In this document: piece after piece, positions 49,843 to 62,221 of the stretch
Numbering within the stretch: position 1 is the first letter of the stretch
Layout of the letters: every line of letters begins with the position of its first letter
DNA from: Margaritifera margaritifera
Lineage: Eukaryota; Mollusca; Bivalvia; Unionida; Margaritiferidae
Length of the DNA stretch: 64,000 nucleotides
Direction: 5' to 3'
Assembly: GCA_029931535.1 (NCBI GenBank)
Contig: JAQPZY010001414.1
Coordinates: 1,876,001 to 1,940,000, forward strand
The notes under the pieces: model-generated
Told to the model about the DNA's origin: nothing
The model's input: the letters and a program-made list of their open reading frames with translations, nothing else
Databases searched by the model: none
Made by a program: the position numbers and the translations under genes

Positions 49843-51341
49843 AATGATATGGACTTTTCTTTTAATCACGGCCCAGTGTAGAGACTGATAGTTGGCAAGC
49901 AAAGCAACAGGTGCTTACAAGTATCTATTTTAGATAATGATAAGTAGGGCCTACACAGCGATAAGGCAAAATGAGAGAGAGAGAGAGAGAAAGAGTGGTA
50001 CCAGTCCCAGTTGGTGTTTGTATATGTTGGTGATTTTTATTCATGGTATTGTTCTCTATTTCTGCACCTATGTCATCCATTACACGGAGGCGGCGTTCCC
50101 GTTTTGGGAGCTTAGCGAAATAGGGTTGACTAGAAGATAATTTATGAAATACGGACAGTAACCTAGATTGAATACGAAAAATAGTCATGCCCAAAAATTA
50201 ATTTATAAAATTAAAATTCAGTGATTATACTTCGATGTTTTAACAGGATATAAGTTTTCATTAGGACAGTTTGAAAACATGGCTGATTTATTAATAAACT
50301 GTGTCGTATTGGTAGATCTAATTGTTTAGATAGTAAAAAGAAAGTCACACGATCACGTGATTTTAGTACAAACAATTACTTAGTGATTTCACAATCTTAT
50401 CATTTTCACGCTGTCTATTCAAATATCTATCTGTCTGTCTTTCTATATGTCTATCCGTATGTCTATATATCTGTCTGTCTATCCATCTATATATATGTCT
50501 GCCTATCAATATTACACTATTATCTTATTATCGACAATCCACGAATTGCACCAACTGTAGCAACGTGTCACTTACCCGCAATCTCTCAATGTCTTGTTCA
50601 TATACTGCATCCCTAGACATTTTACCGCCTCCCCCAGTCTTATCCAGATCTTTTTCAACGTTATACTCGTCTTTCATTTTCATTGTAGCCACGGTCAAAC
50701 CAAGTTCATGTAAATCTGCTAGACTTTTCATTTGTAGAACAGCCAGACAAACAACCATCACTAACCCCATAAGGCTAACCAAGCCTCTAAGCCCAGTTTT
50801 AGACATAAATAATTCGGCCTGTTGTTTCTTGTTGTTTAGAATCATGTTAAGGAGAAAGCAAATAGCAAACTAAGCAAATACGGAAGCAATTTCGCAGCCA
50901 AAAGTGTAAAGCATCCATTGACACCATGGAGTTGATTTAATTGGCTGGGGATGAATAATTCATGGTTTATTTTGGCAGCTTCCTAATGGATTTGAGCTAT
51001 ATACATGTATGGTCATACGCCACAAACAGGAAACACACTTTGCTCAGAATCGAAATCGACTTTTGTTTTGAACAAGAACAATAATTCAAAGTTCATACTT
51101 TCTACATCCTAAAACATGTATCACAGATGGCAGAAACGAAAAAATTGATGATTACGCTATTATGATACGATTGAAAAAATATACTTCATTTCTGTGTTAT
51201 ACATGTACACTTCTTTTGATAGAAAGTAATAAATGTTCATTTCAAATGATTCAGGGAGAGGACACGGAGAGTGTGATAATATTTTTGAATTTGTTTAATT
51301 TAATAAGTTCAACTTACGTGTAAAAATCTGTTTTCTGGATT

Positions 51342-51374
<33 letters not shown>

Positions 51375-51640
51375 ACCAACCTCAACTAAAAAAATAAATA
51401 AATTTATCTTTCATTTTCAAATCATTTCCGTCTGACTATATATGTTTTAGCTTTTTTTTATTGATGTCAGGCCAAATATTCGAAACCTACTAACCACCAA
51501 GGTGGAGAAACACAAAGTGACAATTATAATGCCTTCATAGAGATAGATTTAGAAACAATATATAAAAAGAGATAAACACAAATGAGAAATGTCATATAAG
51601 ACATGCACCTATGAATCGACTATATATCTAATAACTATGA

Positions 51641-51750
51641 TACCGTATGTACTCGCTTTTAGGAGAGTCCAACTGCAAACAACATATACCCTTATCTGCC
51701 ACGCGTACTGCGCCGGCAGATCAGGGTCTATGTTGTGTGTACTACTGCAT
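51641..51750. mobile_element. Double-hairpin MITE-like element, C-1 (truncated)
   Basis: TACCGTATGTACTCGC terminus and one hairpin (CATATACCCTTATCTGCC...) are present; the second half is missing. Confidence 0.65.
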
Positions 51751-52370
51751 GAGATGAGAATATCAACATCAGACGAGTTCTGCGACAATCCCACAATCGC
51801 GGAGAAAATTTCCAACGAATATGTTGACAAATATCACAAACTTTAAATAAATGTTCCTTTAGGAAATAATTATTTTGCCGTTAATCGGTCAGCCATGCAT
51901 CTAAAATACCCAAACTTCCTTAAAGTCTACAAAGCTCCAAAGATCAAACTCGCTGTAAATTTATAATTCTGAAAGACTAGGAGACAAAACATTGACAAAC
52001 TACGATATCAATCCGCAGCAAATGCGTAGTATAGTTAATGAACTACATTATGAAAGGTTCTTGTCTTTTCCCGATCTGGATTGTTGCTGTAAAACAAGCA
52101 ACACATGAACGCAAAGCAAAGACAAATACAACTATAGATATTTTTGTTCTGAGTGCTCAAGAAAATCTATATATGCGTTCTACGTCACACAAATTGGAAA
52201 GTGACATACATATATGCGTTGTACGTCACATAAATTACCAGGTTTTGGAAAGTAACACGCATACATGCATCGTGCAGGCGTGCAGGGTGAAATTTAAGGC
52301 AACAGAAGGCGTGAATAAATTTGAAATGAAATCAATAAAGCATTTAATATGGAAAATTATATTCCACTGT

Positions 52371-52402
<32 letters not shown>

Positions 52403-52906
52403 TACCTATACATATGACATGGTTGGTTGTTTAATAATAATAATAATAATAATAAACCAATATCCAAACGATTACGAGTGTATTTATTAATATAGGCAAT
52501 CTCACACTCATATTGGGGTTTTAGGGGAGTGTACCGCTAGGCTTTGTTAAATAAGAGCAATAAGAATTACTTGGGTCTCTTTTAAAGAAAGAGAAAGTAT
52601 TTATTTTGTCAAGGGGAATTGTTAATGTCCTTTTTATGAGGTTTAAGTAAAACTAGAAGTTAAAAATATAATTTACTTGAGACAATATGGCTATAGGATA
52701 ATTCACCTGCTACGTATTTGCAGAGAAAACGAAAGAAGTTAACAAACAGTTAAGTGCTATAACAAATACGAAAACGTTGTGGCAGTACTAATACAAGAAA
52801 TTATCGTAAATTAGAAGAATCTGATACAAATAATATGTGTATGGTAGAAGGGGTATAACTTCTTGCATTGTTATTTTATACTTTATAAAATGAAAAGATT
52901 GGATGG

Positions 52907-52910
<4 letters not shown>

Positions 52911-52979
<69 letters not shown>

Positions 52980-52998
52980 GTGTGTGTGTGTGTGTGTA
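52911..52998. repeat. (TA)n-(TG)n microsatellite
   Basis: TA run to 52,976, then TG run. Confidence 0.95.
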
Positions 52999-54253
52999 GT
53001 TGCTAATAAGACACTAAGATCAATTGACTAAATTTGACAAATATATTTTCAAAGACAACATTTACAGGAAGAAAAGAAGATTCCAACGCTCACAAAGATA
53101 CAGGTTCGAATTTCAATAATCATCTCAAAATTGCTTCCTCAGCGTGATATTTTGGGATATTTTTCTTTCTGCTTGGTTCATAACAATTACATGTTCACTT
53201 AATATTCAGCAGGCACCCAGCAATAAAATACAATAATACAATCTTTACCTTTTTTAAAGAAGTATTGCCTTATCTTTGTGTGAATTTTAAGGAATTATTC
53301 AATTTCTTTTAAGACGATTTGATTTCCATGTGTTAAATGTTAAACTTAGAGAGTAATTTTGTATCCTTTCCACTATCTGACAAAAGTATTTATATTCTCT
53401 GAAGTATCGTAAGCAAAATAATTTAAAATCTCAATCTGAGCAGACATTGTGAGAATGTTAGTGAAACCTGGGCCTGGACCTCACAAATACATGCCTATGG
53501 AGACAAAACTTTTCCCACGAGGTGCGTGTGATATTTGTATATCAATAACACATCGACTATCTTAGATATATAGGAATATTTTACAGGTCTGAAAACAAAA
53601 CCATTACATAATAAGCGTTATTACACTTAATTACGATTATATTTTCACTCTGTTTACCGTTAAGCGATTGCCAAAAGTCTATCGTGATCATTACAATTAA
53701 GTCCTCAATCACGGATAGTTAAACTCAGTCCAAATTTCAAATAAGCACCGCGAACAAGATATAATAAACTTTATTTATTTCATTTCAGCTCTTCTACAAT
53801 ATACTGAATCCATGCAGGGATTTTCGTACTACAAATGTAAATTTACTCATAAATTGAAGAATCGCCAAAATTACTTAAGTTTCTTTCCATATTTGTTTTT
53901 AATTTATTTTAAAAGGTTCCATGACCAAATACTAGAGGACAATTTCAAAAGTCAGTTAGAGAAGTTATATATATACACACACACAAACACACATCAACCG
54001 CAAAGCGATAAAACATCGCTTAGGACAATTTGAGGTCATCGTAAAATGTCAGATAAATTTGCAATACTACTACCTCGTCGCATGAATATATCAAAATGAC
54101 GTATCTACATTAATATTTATGATATCTGCATGAATATATGAAAATGACGTATCTCCACTAATATTTCTGATATCTGCATGAAATAACCTGTATTACATTC
54201 AAGAAAGATAGTTATTTCCCAATTAACAGAGAGAGAGAGTACATTCATACATC

Positions 54254-54254
54254 A

Positions 54255-54285
<31 letters not shown>

Positions 54286-54367
54286 CATACATACATACAT
54301 ACATACATACATACATACGTACATACATACATACATACATACATACATACATACATACATACATACA

Positions 54368-54396
<29 letters not shown>
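54254..54396. repeat. (CATA)n microsatellite
   Basis: About 35 CATA units with one CGTA variant. Confidence 0.95.
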
Positions 54397-54399
<3 letters not shown>

Positions 54400-54432
54400 A
54401 CATTCAGGAAGATAGTTATTTTCAGATTAAGA

Positions 54433-54465
54433 GAGAGAACGAGAAAGAGAGAGAGAGAGAGAGAG
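54433..54465. repeat. (GA)n microsatellite
   Basis: Short imperfect GA run. Confidence 0.85.
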
Positions 54466-54720
54466 CACATACATACAGGATGACATCAATGGTATATTGA
54501 TTGTAGTGTATTTACAGTTCGTTTTGAGTCGTCAGTACTTTTTGGGATGTATATTCTTGATGGATTACTGTATTAACATACGTAAAGCGACATCAGTAAT
54601 ACCGACTACTGATGATGTTAGTGATTTGAATTGATGCCGTGAACACTTCTTGATTTGGTGTTGGAAATAATTTGCCAAGTTTTGAGGTGAAAGGTACTCA
54701 CGTTCCTTAGCATGTAAGTG

Positions 54721-54723
<3 letters not shown>

Positions 54724-54762
<39 letters not shown>

Positions 54763-54808
54763 CTGGAACATATCCTATATATATATATATATATATGATC
54801 TGATCTCT

Positions 54809-54870
<62 letters not shown>

Positions 54871-54872
54871 AT
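54724..54872. repeat. Three (TA)n blocks plus (TG)n
   Basis: TA runs are separated twice by ATGATCTG-containing pieces, so the block itself looks locally duplicated. Confidence 0.9.
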
Positions 54873-55057
54873 GTGTATATTTTATGATTACATATGAGTA
54901 CGTCTGACAATTTAGTAAGAATTTTTTTTGTACATATCAGTTGCATTTAGAGTTTTCACATTCTATTATTGGAGGACTACATGTAAGATTGGTCGATTCT
55001 AAACCAAATGTATTATCCTCAGAAAACAGAGTTAGTAGTAGTAGTAGGTGTAGTAGT

Positions 55058-55231
55058 ATACATACATACATACATACATACATACATACATACATACATA
55101 CATACATACATACATACATTCATACATACATACATGCATGCATGCATGCATGCATGCATGCATGCATACATACATACATACATACATACATACATACATA
55201 CATACATACATACATACATACATACATACAG
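55058..55231. repeat. (CATA)n with central (CATG)n core
   Basis: CATA runs flank a run of about eight CATG units (55,134-55,166), a symmetric variant core. The homologous A site (2,411-2,442) has only TATG. Confidence 0.95.
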
Positions 55232-56194
55232 ACATACACAGCGTTCGGTTGCCAGTGTTTTATTTTTATGACATATAACGTGAATTCCTATCCAGATCCT
55301 CCTAATGTACTTTGAATACCCGTTCTAACAGTATGAATCATGACATATATTGTATCTTGCAAAGGAGAATATGTTTTATTTTAATTACACCTGGTAAACT
55401 CGCTGACAAGTAGACAAAAGTTTAAGACAATATGCCTAACAGGAGTTAGAAACGGAATTTAATATTTATTTTTTACTCTTTCGTCATGAAACTAAGGTCT
55501 TTAGAGACGACATCAGTCAACAGACCTTAAAATAGGTTGCAATAATTGTTATTTGGCTAACTAAATACCCGTACTAGAAAAGAAAGGGAAAGTACGTTCA
55601 TTCGAATTTAAATTTGACGCAGATTATTTCGTATCTACTGATACGATACTGCCTGTAGATTCGTAACTACGTCATTCTTCAGACATGAATTACTATCTTT
55701 CAGACTGAGCGTCGCCTTGCAAAACATGAAATTAACCATCCCAAGCTGACCCTCGCCACGCACCTGTTGAGAATAGTGTGCTGTAGAGACAGAGTGATTC
55801 GCAATAACCAGGGTCCGTATTCTCGAAACATTTGATCAAGAAACTCAAGTTCAAAACGCAAAACCTAAAAATAGATTTTATACTTAGGGTGCACCTACGT
55901 AATAAAACTTCAGCCAGGCTATGAAAAATCTGAAAGTTTTAATTATTCTAGCTTTATTATAATTAAAGTTATAGAATGTTAAAGCTTTTGGGACTTTGAG
56001 TTTATTTTACAAAACGTCAAAACAAGTTATACACGTCTACATTAAAATATATCTGTGGTTCCTGTATATTGACCATCGCTGTTAAACCACCACGACAATG
56101 GAACATACTGTCTTCATCGTAGTGAGAATTTGACTGAAAACAGTGGGAACAGTGCACAGGCTGTCCCTGCAATGAGAACCTACTTTCGGTGCAA

Positions 56195-56295
56195 TTATTT
56201 CTTGCTGTTAACTTCAGAAACATACCAAAGCCTATGGAAAAATTGCCGATGCTGCCGGAAGGTAAAAGTTTCCTTCGGCGAGTCAGATCCAAACG
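56195..56295 (-). CDS. Terminal exon of VWC-ShKT gene, copy C
   Basis: Acceptor CTGCAG after a long TA tract. Phase 1 matches the ShKT exon donor. 33 residues, then TAA. Compared with A, the central block FRQHRQFFHRLWYVS changes only at silent positions. An AATAAA on minus at 56,001-56,006 could serve for polyadenylation. Confidence 0.55.
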
Positions 56296-56301
56296 CTGCA
56301 G

Positions 56302-56384
<83 letters not shown>

Positions 56385-56865
56385 AGATTACCTTAAAAAG
56401 GTGTGCCAATAATTCGATAGTTTGATAAGCAATCAATTATCTGTAAACTTTCTATATTGATAACTGTTGGAAATGCATTTTCTAAATTATTCTGAAGAAC
56501 TCAGTATCATTAGATGAGTACTCCGCATATTATGAATGTTAAACTTTGATGTAGAAATACAAGGATGATAATGCCGTACAATACACTGGAGCTTGTAACT
56601 AAATATTAAAGTTTACTTGAAGACGAGTGCATACAAATGCATTTGACGTAATATCTTAAGAGTCACATATATTGCAATAATGCCTTCAGTACGTGCGAGC
56701 CCAGCCAAAGTAAATCAGATCCGTGCATGCTGACGTGTCGTATCTGTCACAGAAGGCTATCCCATCATAACAAACTTCTGTTTGCCCTGTAAAAAAAAAT
56801 TTTTTTTAAATTAAAAATAATAATAATATCAAGAAGAAGAAGAAGAATATTATTATTATTATTAC

Positions 56866-56908
<43 letters not shown>

Positions 56909-58395
56909 TCATCATCATCATCGATCTATTAGCTAGTGATGATGATAACGAAGATAGCTATGTTGTTGCTTTTGATAAAGCATCAGCTATTTTACTTTTC
57001 AAACTATTACTAAGTGCACCACTACTTCGAAGAAGCTGATGAAGATGATAATTATAATTACGATGATGATGGTGATGACGACAAGGATGATGATGATGGT
57101 AATTAAGATAATGAAGGTGCTAGTGACAATAACAATAAAGACGGTTACGACGTTGATATTTTGCCGAAAGGTTAATATAATCCATATAATCTATGTTGGG
57201 CTGCACCGAGACAGAGAACTCCAAATCGAGATTTTACATTATTTGCCTTTAGCTAGGCTGATCGTTTTATTTTATGAATTAATCATAAATTATATCGTGA
57301 GTTTTCTAAATTGTTGACATGTAATATACATCATTTTTGTTACATTGAGGGTTTTAATTACATATATAGCAGATTGCTGACACTTGTCAACGCGTACTTG
57401 TCACGAGGAATCCAATACAAGCAACCTGATATAACCGACCCAAGATTACCGATCCGAAACTAGGAATCCTCCATCCATGAACGAGCAACCAGTACGTTCA
57501 CTTGTTTTGTTCCTTGTGTTCCCTGGTACCCGACCTACATTGCCAAACCAATATCACAGGCCGGTAACTAGCAAAATGTGTCTCCGATTAGTTAGCCGTG
57601 TAGCAGAGCGCGTAGCAGGGAGCATATGAAGCAGTGAACCTGACTAATAGGCGCGGTGTATCACGAGAAAAAATTACGGAGATTCCGTACTTTTACTAAG
57701 ATGGAGGATGCTAGTTATCTGCGATCTCAGCTAAGCATCACTTGTTATTGCCTGATTGCCATGATATAATTGTTGGAAGCAGAGGGCAAGGAAAGACCAA
57801 CCTTTTGCTTAATTTGTTATTTAAATACTTCAATTATGATGAATTTATCATATATACTATCAATGATGACCAAAGAAAATATACCATGTTGGAAGAATTA
57901 TACAACACAATGGAAGATAAAAATAAAAAATATCTCTTATAAGACCAAAATTCATTATTAACAGCAGCACCACTGCCATTAAACTACAACATATTGGTTG
58001 CTGAGGAGTTTGCACGATCATTTGAATATGTTACTAGTTCTGTTATAGTAATAGCCTTTGGAAGGCATAAAGAAACTTGCTTAATCACATCATCATCCAT
58101 TAAATATTGGGTAATATGAAAGAAACTCGACGTGTTATTAACTAATGATATTGCATCATTAAAACTATACTTTGCTGGGAGAGCTGCGTCTATTTGTAAT
58201 CTACCTCTGTTTTCAATAAACCGCTTATGTTGTATTAAATACATATCGTTATCCATTGTTTCTATGATATGTTTACCATCCGTATTCATGTTATTACTAT
58301 CACGCCAAAGGTATTCGACATGCCCAAATTTTCTAATTGATTCATCAGCTGAATTATCTTGAAAATATGCAAATATGGCGATGCAAACGTTTGTC

Positions 58396-58463
<68 letters not shown>

Positions 58464-61400
58464 TATATAAAAGTATAACTTTATTCATTAAAATGCCATA
58501 CATCAAATTACTACCATGCATCAAATCTGTCAAGAGTTTCCTAAAATATTGATTCAATACTTTTTTAAGTATCTTCTAAGACATCTCGTACTTGAGTATT
58601 TCCATTTTATAATTCGTTTATTGTTTGCTCCATTTCTGATGTTAATTCTGCTGATTGTTTATTTGTCACACTAGCACCGGAAGTGTGACGCAGTTGTCAG
58701 TAAAGTAGCTAGTGCAGAACATTATATAAAAAAAGTTAAGAATGTTGTTTATGGTTTACTTAAATATCAGCAGATAAAGTTGTTCGTGAAGAAATCCTTC
58801 TATTTAAAATACTAAGCTTGAAAGTACTTTGGAAAAAAGAAAATGTAGAAGAAGACCTTACCGTTCTCACACAATCCGCATCGAAGGGCACAGTGTGCCT
58901 TGGCCCAAGGTAGAAAATCTCCTTGGCAGGCTGACTTTGGGTAGTAGTTGCACGTGTCAATCGTGTTCTTACACTCACCTACTAAATAAGGAAAAACATG
59001 AGTTTACCACTTGTTTATCATTGCATACATCTAGGAGTATCGACTTAGAAAGAAATAGAAAGAGTTAAACATTAGCGTTCACGCAAAAATGTTTAAATCT
59101 CTCGATAGTTGTGACTTTTGAAACATTCCATATATTTGATTAGCAGCGCGAAGAATTTTTATATAAAAAATAACCATTACAATGCCCGTCATTTTCATGC
59201 GAGGTTTCATTAGATTTATTCTACGTCGTATTATAATATTATTAAAAACTCGTAATTTTATAATATTGATCCAAGAGATGTACAAGAGTAACCGAGTATG
59301 TTGCAAAAGCACCGTAAGTGTTGTCTAGTCTTTTGCATCGCGGTTGGACAATGCTTTGTCTTGCATACGACGAATGTGTAGAAGATGAAAAAAGCAAAGT
59401 GTAATCTGACTAAACCAGCCTTTCGCGTGACATCATGAGACCTGGTCCAGGCTTTCGCAGATTAAATATAGCCGTGACATTGTTCTCTGAAGTCCTCGAC
59501 CTTTCTCCTTCAGTTGGAACATCCTCGGCCTTTTCCGTCAAGTCGAGAAAGAAACCTCGGATGTAATTCGTCGCCATTGAGAACCATATTCTGAACTACT
59601 TTTGTTTACATGGCACAATATATGGGCGAAAGGAGACAAAGTGACAATTGGAACATCGTCGGCCTTTGCTGTCATAACACATGTGGTACACTCCGCCATA
59701 GCCGAATCATCAAACACATCAAACTGATGTGTATTCGTGCAACCACTTCCGAGGTAATTTTTCGACATGACGGAAATGGCCCAGCAATGTTTTGATTGTT
59801 TATCCTTTTGAGGTGAATGTGATGTCCATTATTTACCCACGCTCTTCGCTCCCTGAGGAACAAGATTTATACATTCCTTTTGTAAGCCCTGTGTTATATA
59901 AGGCCATAATTTCCTTTGTCACCGGCCTTCGGAACAGTTCATGTTAGGATTGTTTATTGATATAAAGAAAGCATTTATTTTGTCCAAAATCTGTAGATTC
60001 TCACAGGAATGATTAGTCTCGTTCTAAATTTCTAAACTAAAGGATCTAGGAGTCTGTTTTATTTTGGCCCATTATGTTTTGACTTATTTGGCTTTGTCAA
60101 CCCTACCAGAAGCATGGAATACTGTCAGCGTTACTCTCTAAATTATACCGGCACGAAATCTCCCCTAATCCGACAGGGTGTCAGCTCTCACGGGCTAACC
60201 AAGGAACCTACAAATCTCAAGAGATAACAAGGACCAAATGTTAAACGGTTGGGAACATGGCACGAACATTCGTCGCCTACGAAACGATAAAGTTCAGAAT
60301 GTCTTTCAATTTTCTTTCGCCCAAAGAAATATGTTGAAAACTCACCTTCTCCACTGCCAGAAACTGAAAAAACAATATTGTTCCTATGTAGTGAATCATT
60401 CTTCAAAATATACAGAGATGTAGGTATATTCCTATACAATTATAAATGAAGTTGATACATGGTCTTATAAACCTGAGTAAAACTGATATCGACAGAGAAC
60501 GAAATATTTCCTTGATTAACTAATTTCCATCTATCTTGTGTAGAAAAAGTTGAAGGTATTCACATTAAATTGCATCGAAAATCCATTCCGAAAATTACGC
60601 TTTTCATCCTTCATGCTCACATAATTGATGTAATCCTCTACATTGATTTAGCATTGCTTTGACTTTCAAAAACCAGCTCTATTCAAACATCTATCTCATG
60701 TCCAGCTCACAACTCTCTATGAGGTTTACCAGATTAAAGTACAGAAGATTTTCTTCTTTCCAATGCTAAATTAAAATCAAACTAAATACAGCTGATTTTA
60801 TTTTGTGCATAGAAATGTAATACTCAAACACATTTATGAAATTAACATATAGAAATGTAATATCTTACAATCAATAGTGCTGTTATTTCCGGTGCAGTTC
60901 AGTTTGGGGCAGCATTCATCGGAAACTCTTGTTATAACACAGCCTTCGGGGAAGTTGTGATATATCGGACACCTAAGGTACAGAAACAAACATTAAAACA
61001 TACTTTAACTGCTTCTTTCCATTCCCAATTTTTTAAGTTTAGGCACGCTTTACCTCACTTGGAGGTCATCGTAGTGATGAAAGACTGTTGTTTTTATTTC
61101 AATAAAAAACATGGAAATTTCGTGAGTGACAGAATGAGAACATGATTGCAATTAAACTATTTCACCTACTGGTAAGTATAAAAGTACACGAGCAGTAATT
61201 CATAGAATACAGCGGATAAAAGATGTCGAAAGTTTGATTACAGCAGCGATTTTATAAGTTTAGTTATATAGGTACTAAACGATGTACCCCACGTCAGTAA
61301 GCGTTTATCGATGTCCATGGGTTTATTGCGCCTTGGTCCTTTTGGATCAAAGGTAATTCATGTTAAAATAGTACATTGTGAACTAGGCGTAATAGCTCAT

Positions 61401-62162
61401 CTTGGCTTTTGATGCAGGCTCTGAAATCTTATATATCCCCCTACCCCCCAAAGAAAACCTCTTATGAGGAAAGGTGCAGCTACAGTAGGACATATATTTG
61501 AAGCAAAACTTCTTTTTGTTTAGTGTCAGTCGGTTATCCCAAGCATTCTAATAGCATACACTGAACAGATTACATTTTTAAGAAGTTTGTTTTTAGCACT
61601 GTTCAGTTTTTAATATAATGTAGAACCAGATACTTAGCTGACTCAAACTTTCGTAGGTTCCTCCACAAAAATGTCTTCGTTAGGACCGAATATGATGAAT
61701 TAGTACACTAAATTATACTCCCTACTTTCAGTCAATATTCCATGACAACGTTTCTGTTAAGATTAAAATTCGTAAATCATATGACTCCATAAAATACGGA
61801 ATTCTAATCCTTACTGAAATTTTCCTGCTGTACAATCCAAGATACTGTACAATCCAAGATGGCAAACACGACGGAGCAGATTGCTAACAATGTAGGCTAG
61901 GGTAACCATACAAAAAGTACTTTTGATAACTCTACTCGAACATGCCGAATGATCTGGAATGGTGGGACTTTTAAATACTACTTACAAATTAGTGTTGAGT
62001 ATAAGTATCAAAATTGTGATTTTTATCATTTCAATTACAAATTAGTACAGAGAGCTTGGTTGATGTCGGGATTCTGACATTCACACTGAGTCGCACAGCC
62101 GTCCTTCCACCTGTCTCCCTTTGCAAAAGTCTGATTTATGAAGAAACAGTAACCTGCAGAGA

Positions 62163-62221
<59 letters not shown>

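Larger units (their letters stand above)
46369..50845 (-). pseudogene. Short-chain collagen C4-like gene, copy C (one frameshift)
   Basis: Exons 50,576-50,845; 50,002-50,110; 47,155-47,226; 46,369-46,843, with conserved borders and phases. Exon 1 has its own ATG (50,845) and the same signal anchor. Exon 2 has RRLR before VMDD. Exon 4 lacks 7 bp right at the MPCVVC motif, so translation leaves frame after ALSSHN and stops nine codons on; the old frame resumes and is open to the normal TAG. Apart from that, residues are well conserved with B (about nine in ten over exon 1). This looks like a recent loss or a sequencing error at one site. Intron 2 is about 1 kb longer because of the expanded minisatellite. 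Confidence 0.85.
50846..56194. other. Intergenic region, copy C
   Basis: No confident gene. Holds one truncated double-hairpin element, poly(A) runs (51,346-51,372 and 52,372-52,394), large microsatellites and an AT-rich ORF remnant (51,757-51,846, STSDEFCDNPTIAEK). A duplicated ~57-bp block with AAAATGACGTATCT occurs at 54,087 and 54,142. Confidence 0.6.

Noticed and set aside
52038..52490. 150-codon plus ORF
   Set aside because: Runs through a poly(A) tract and an (AAT)n repeat, and the frame is not kept in A or B.
57039..57317. Met-rich ORF
   Set aside because: Derived from a GAT/ATG trinucleotide stretch.
58862..58978. Calling the ShKT exon a venom toxin
   Set aside because: The module is joined to VWC and linker exons, an architecture of extracellular proteins; nothing here indicates a venom peptide.
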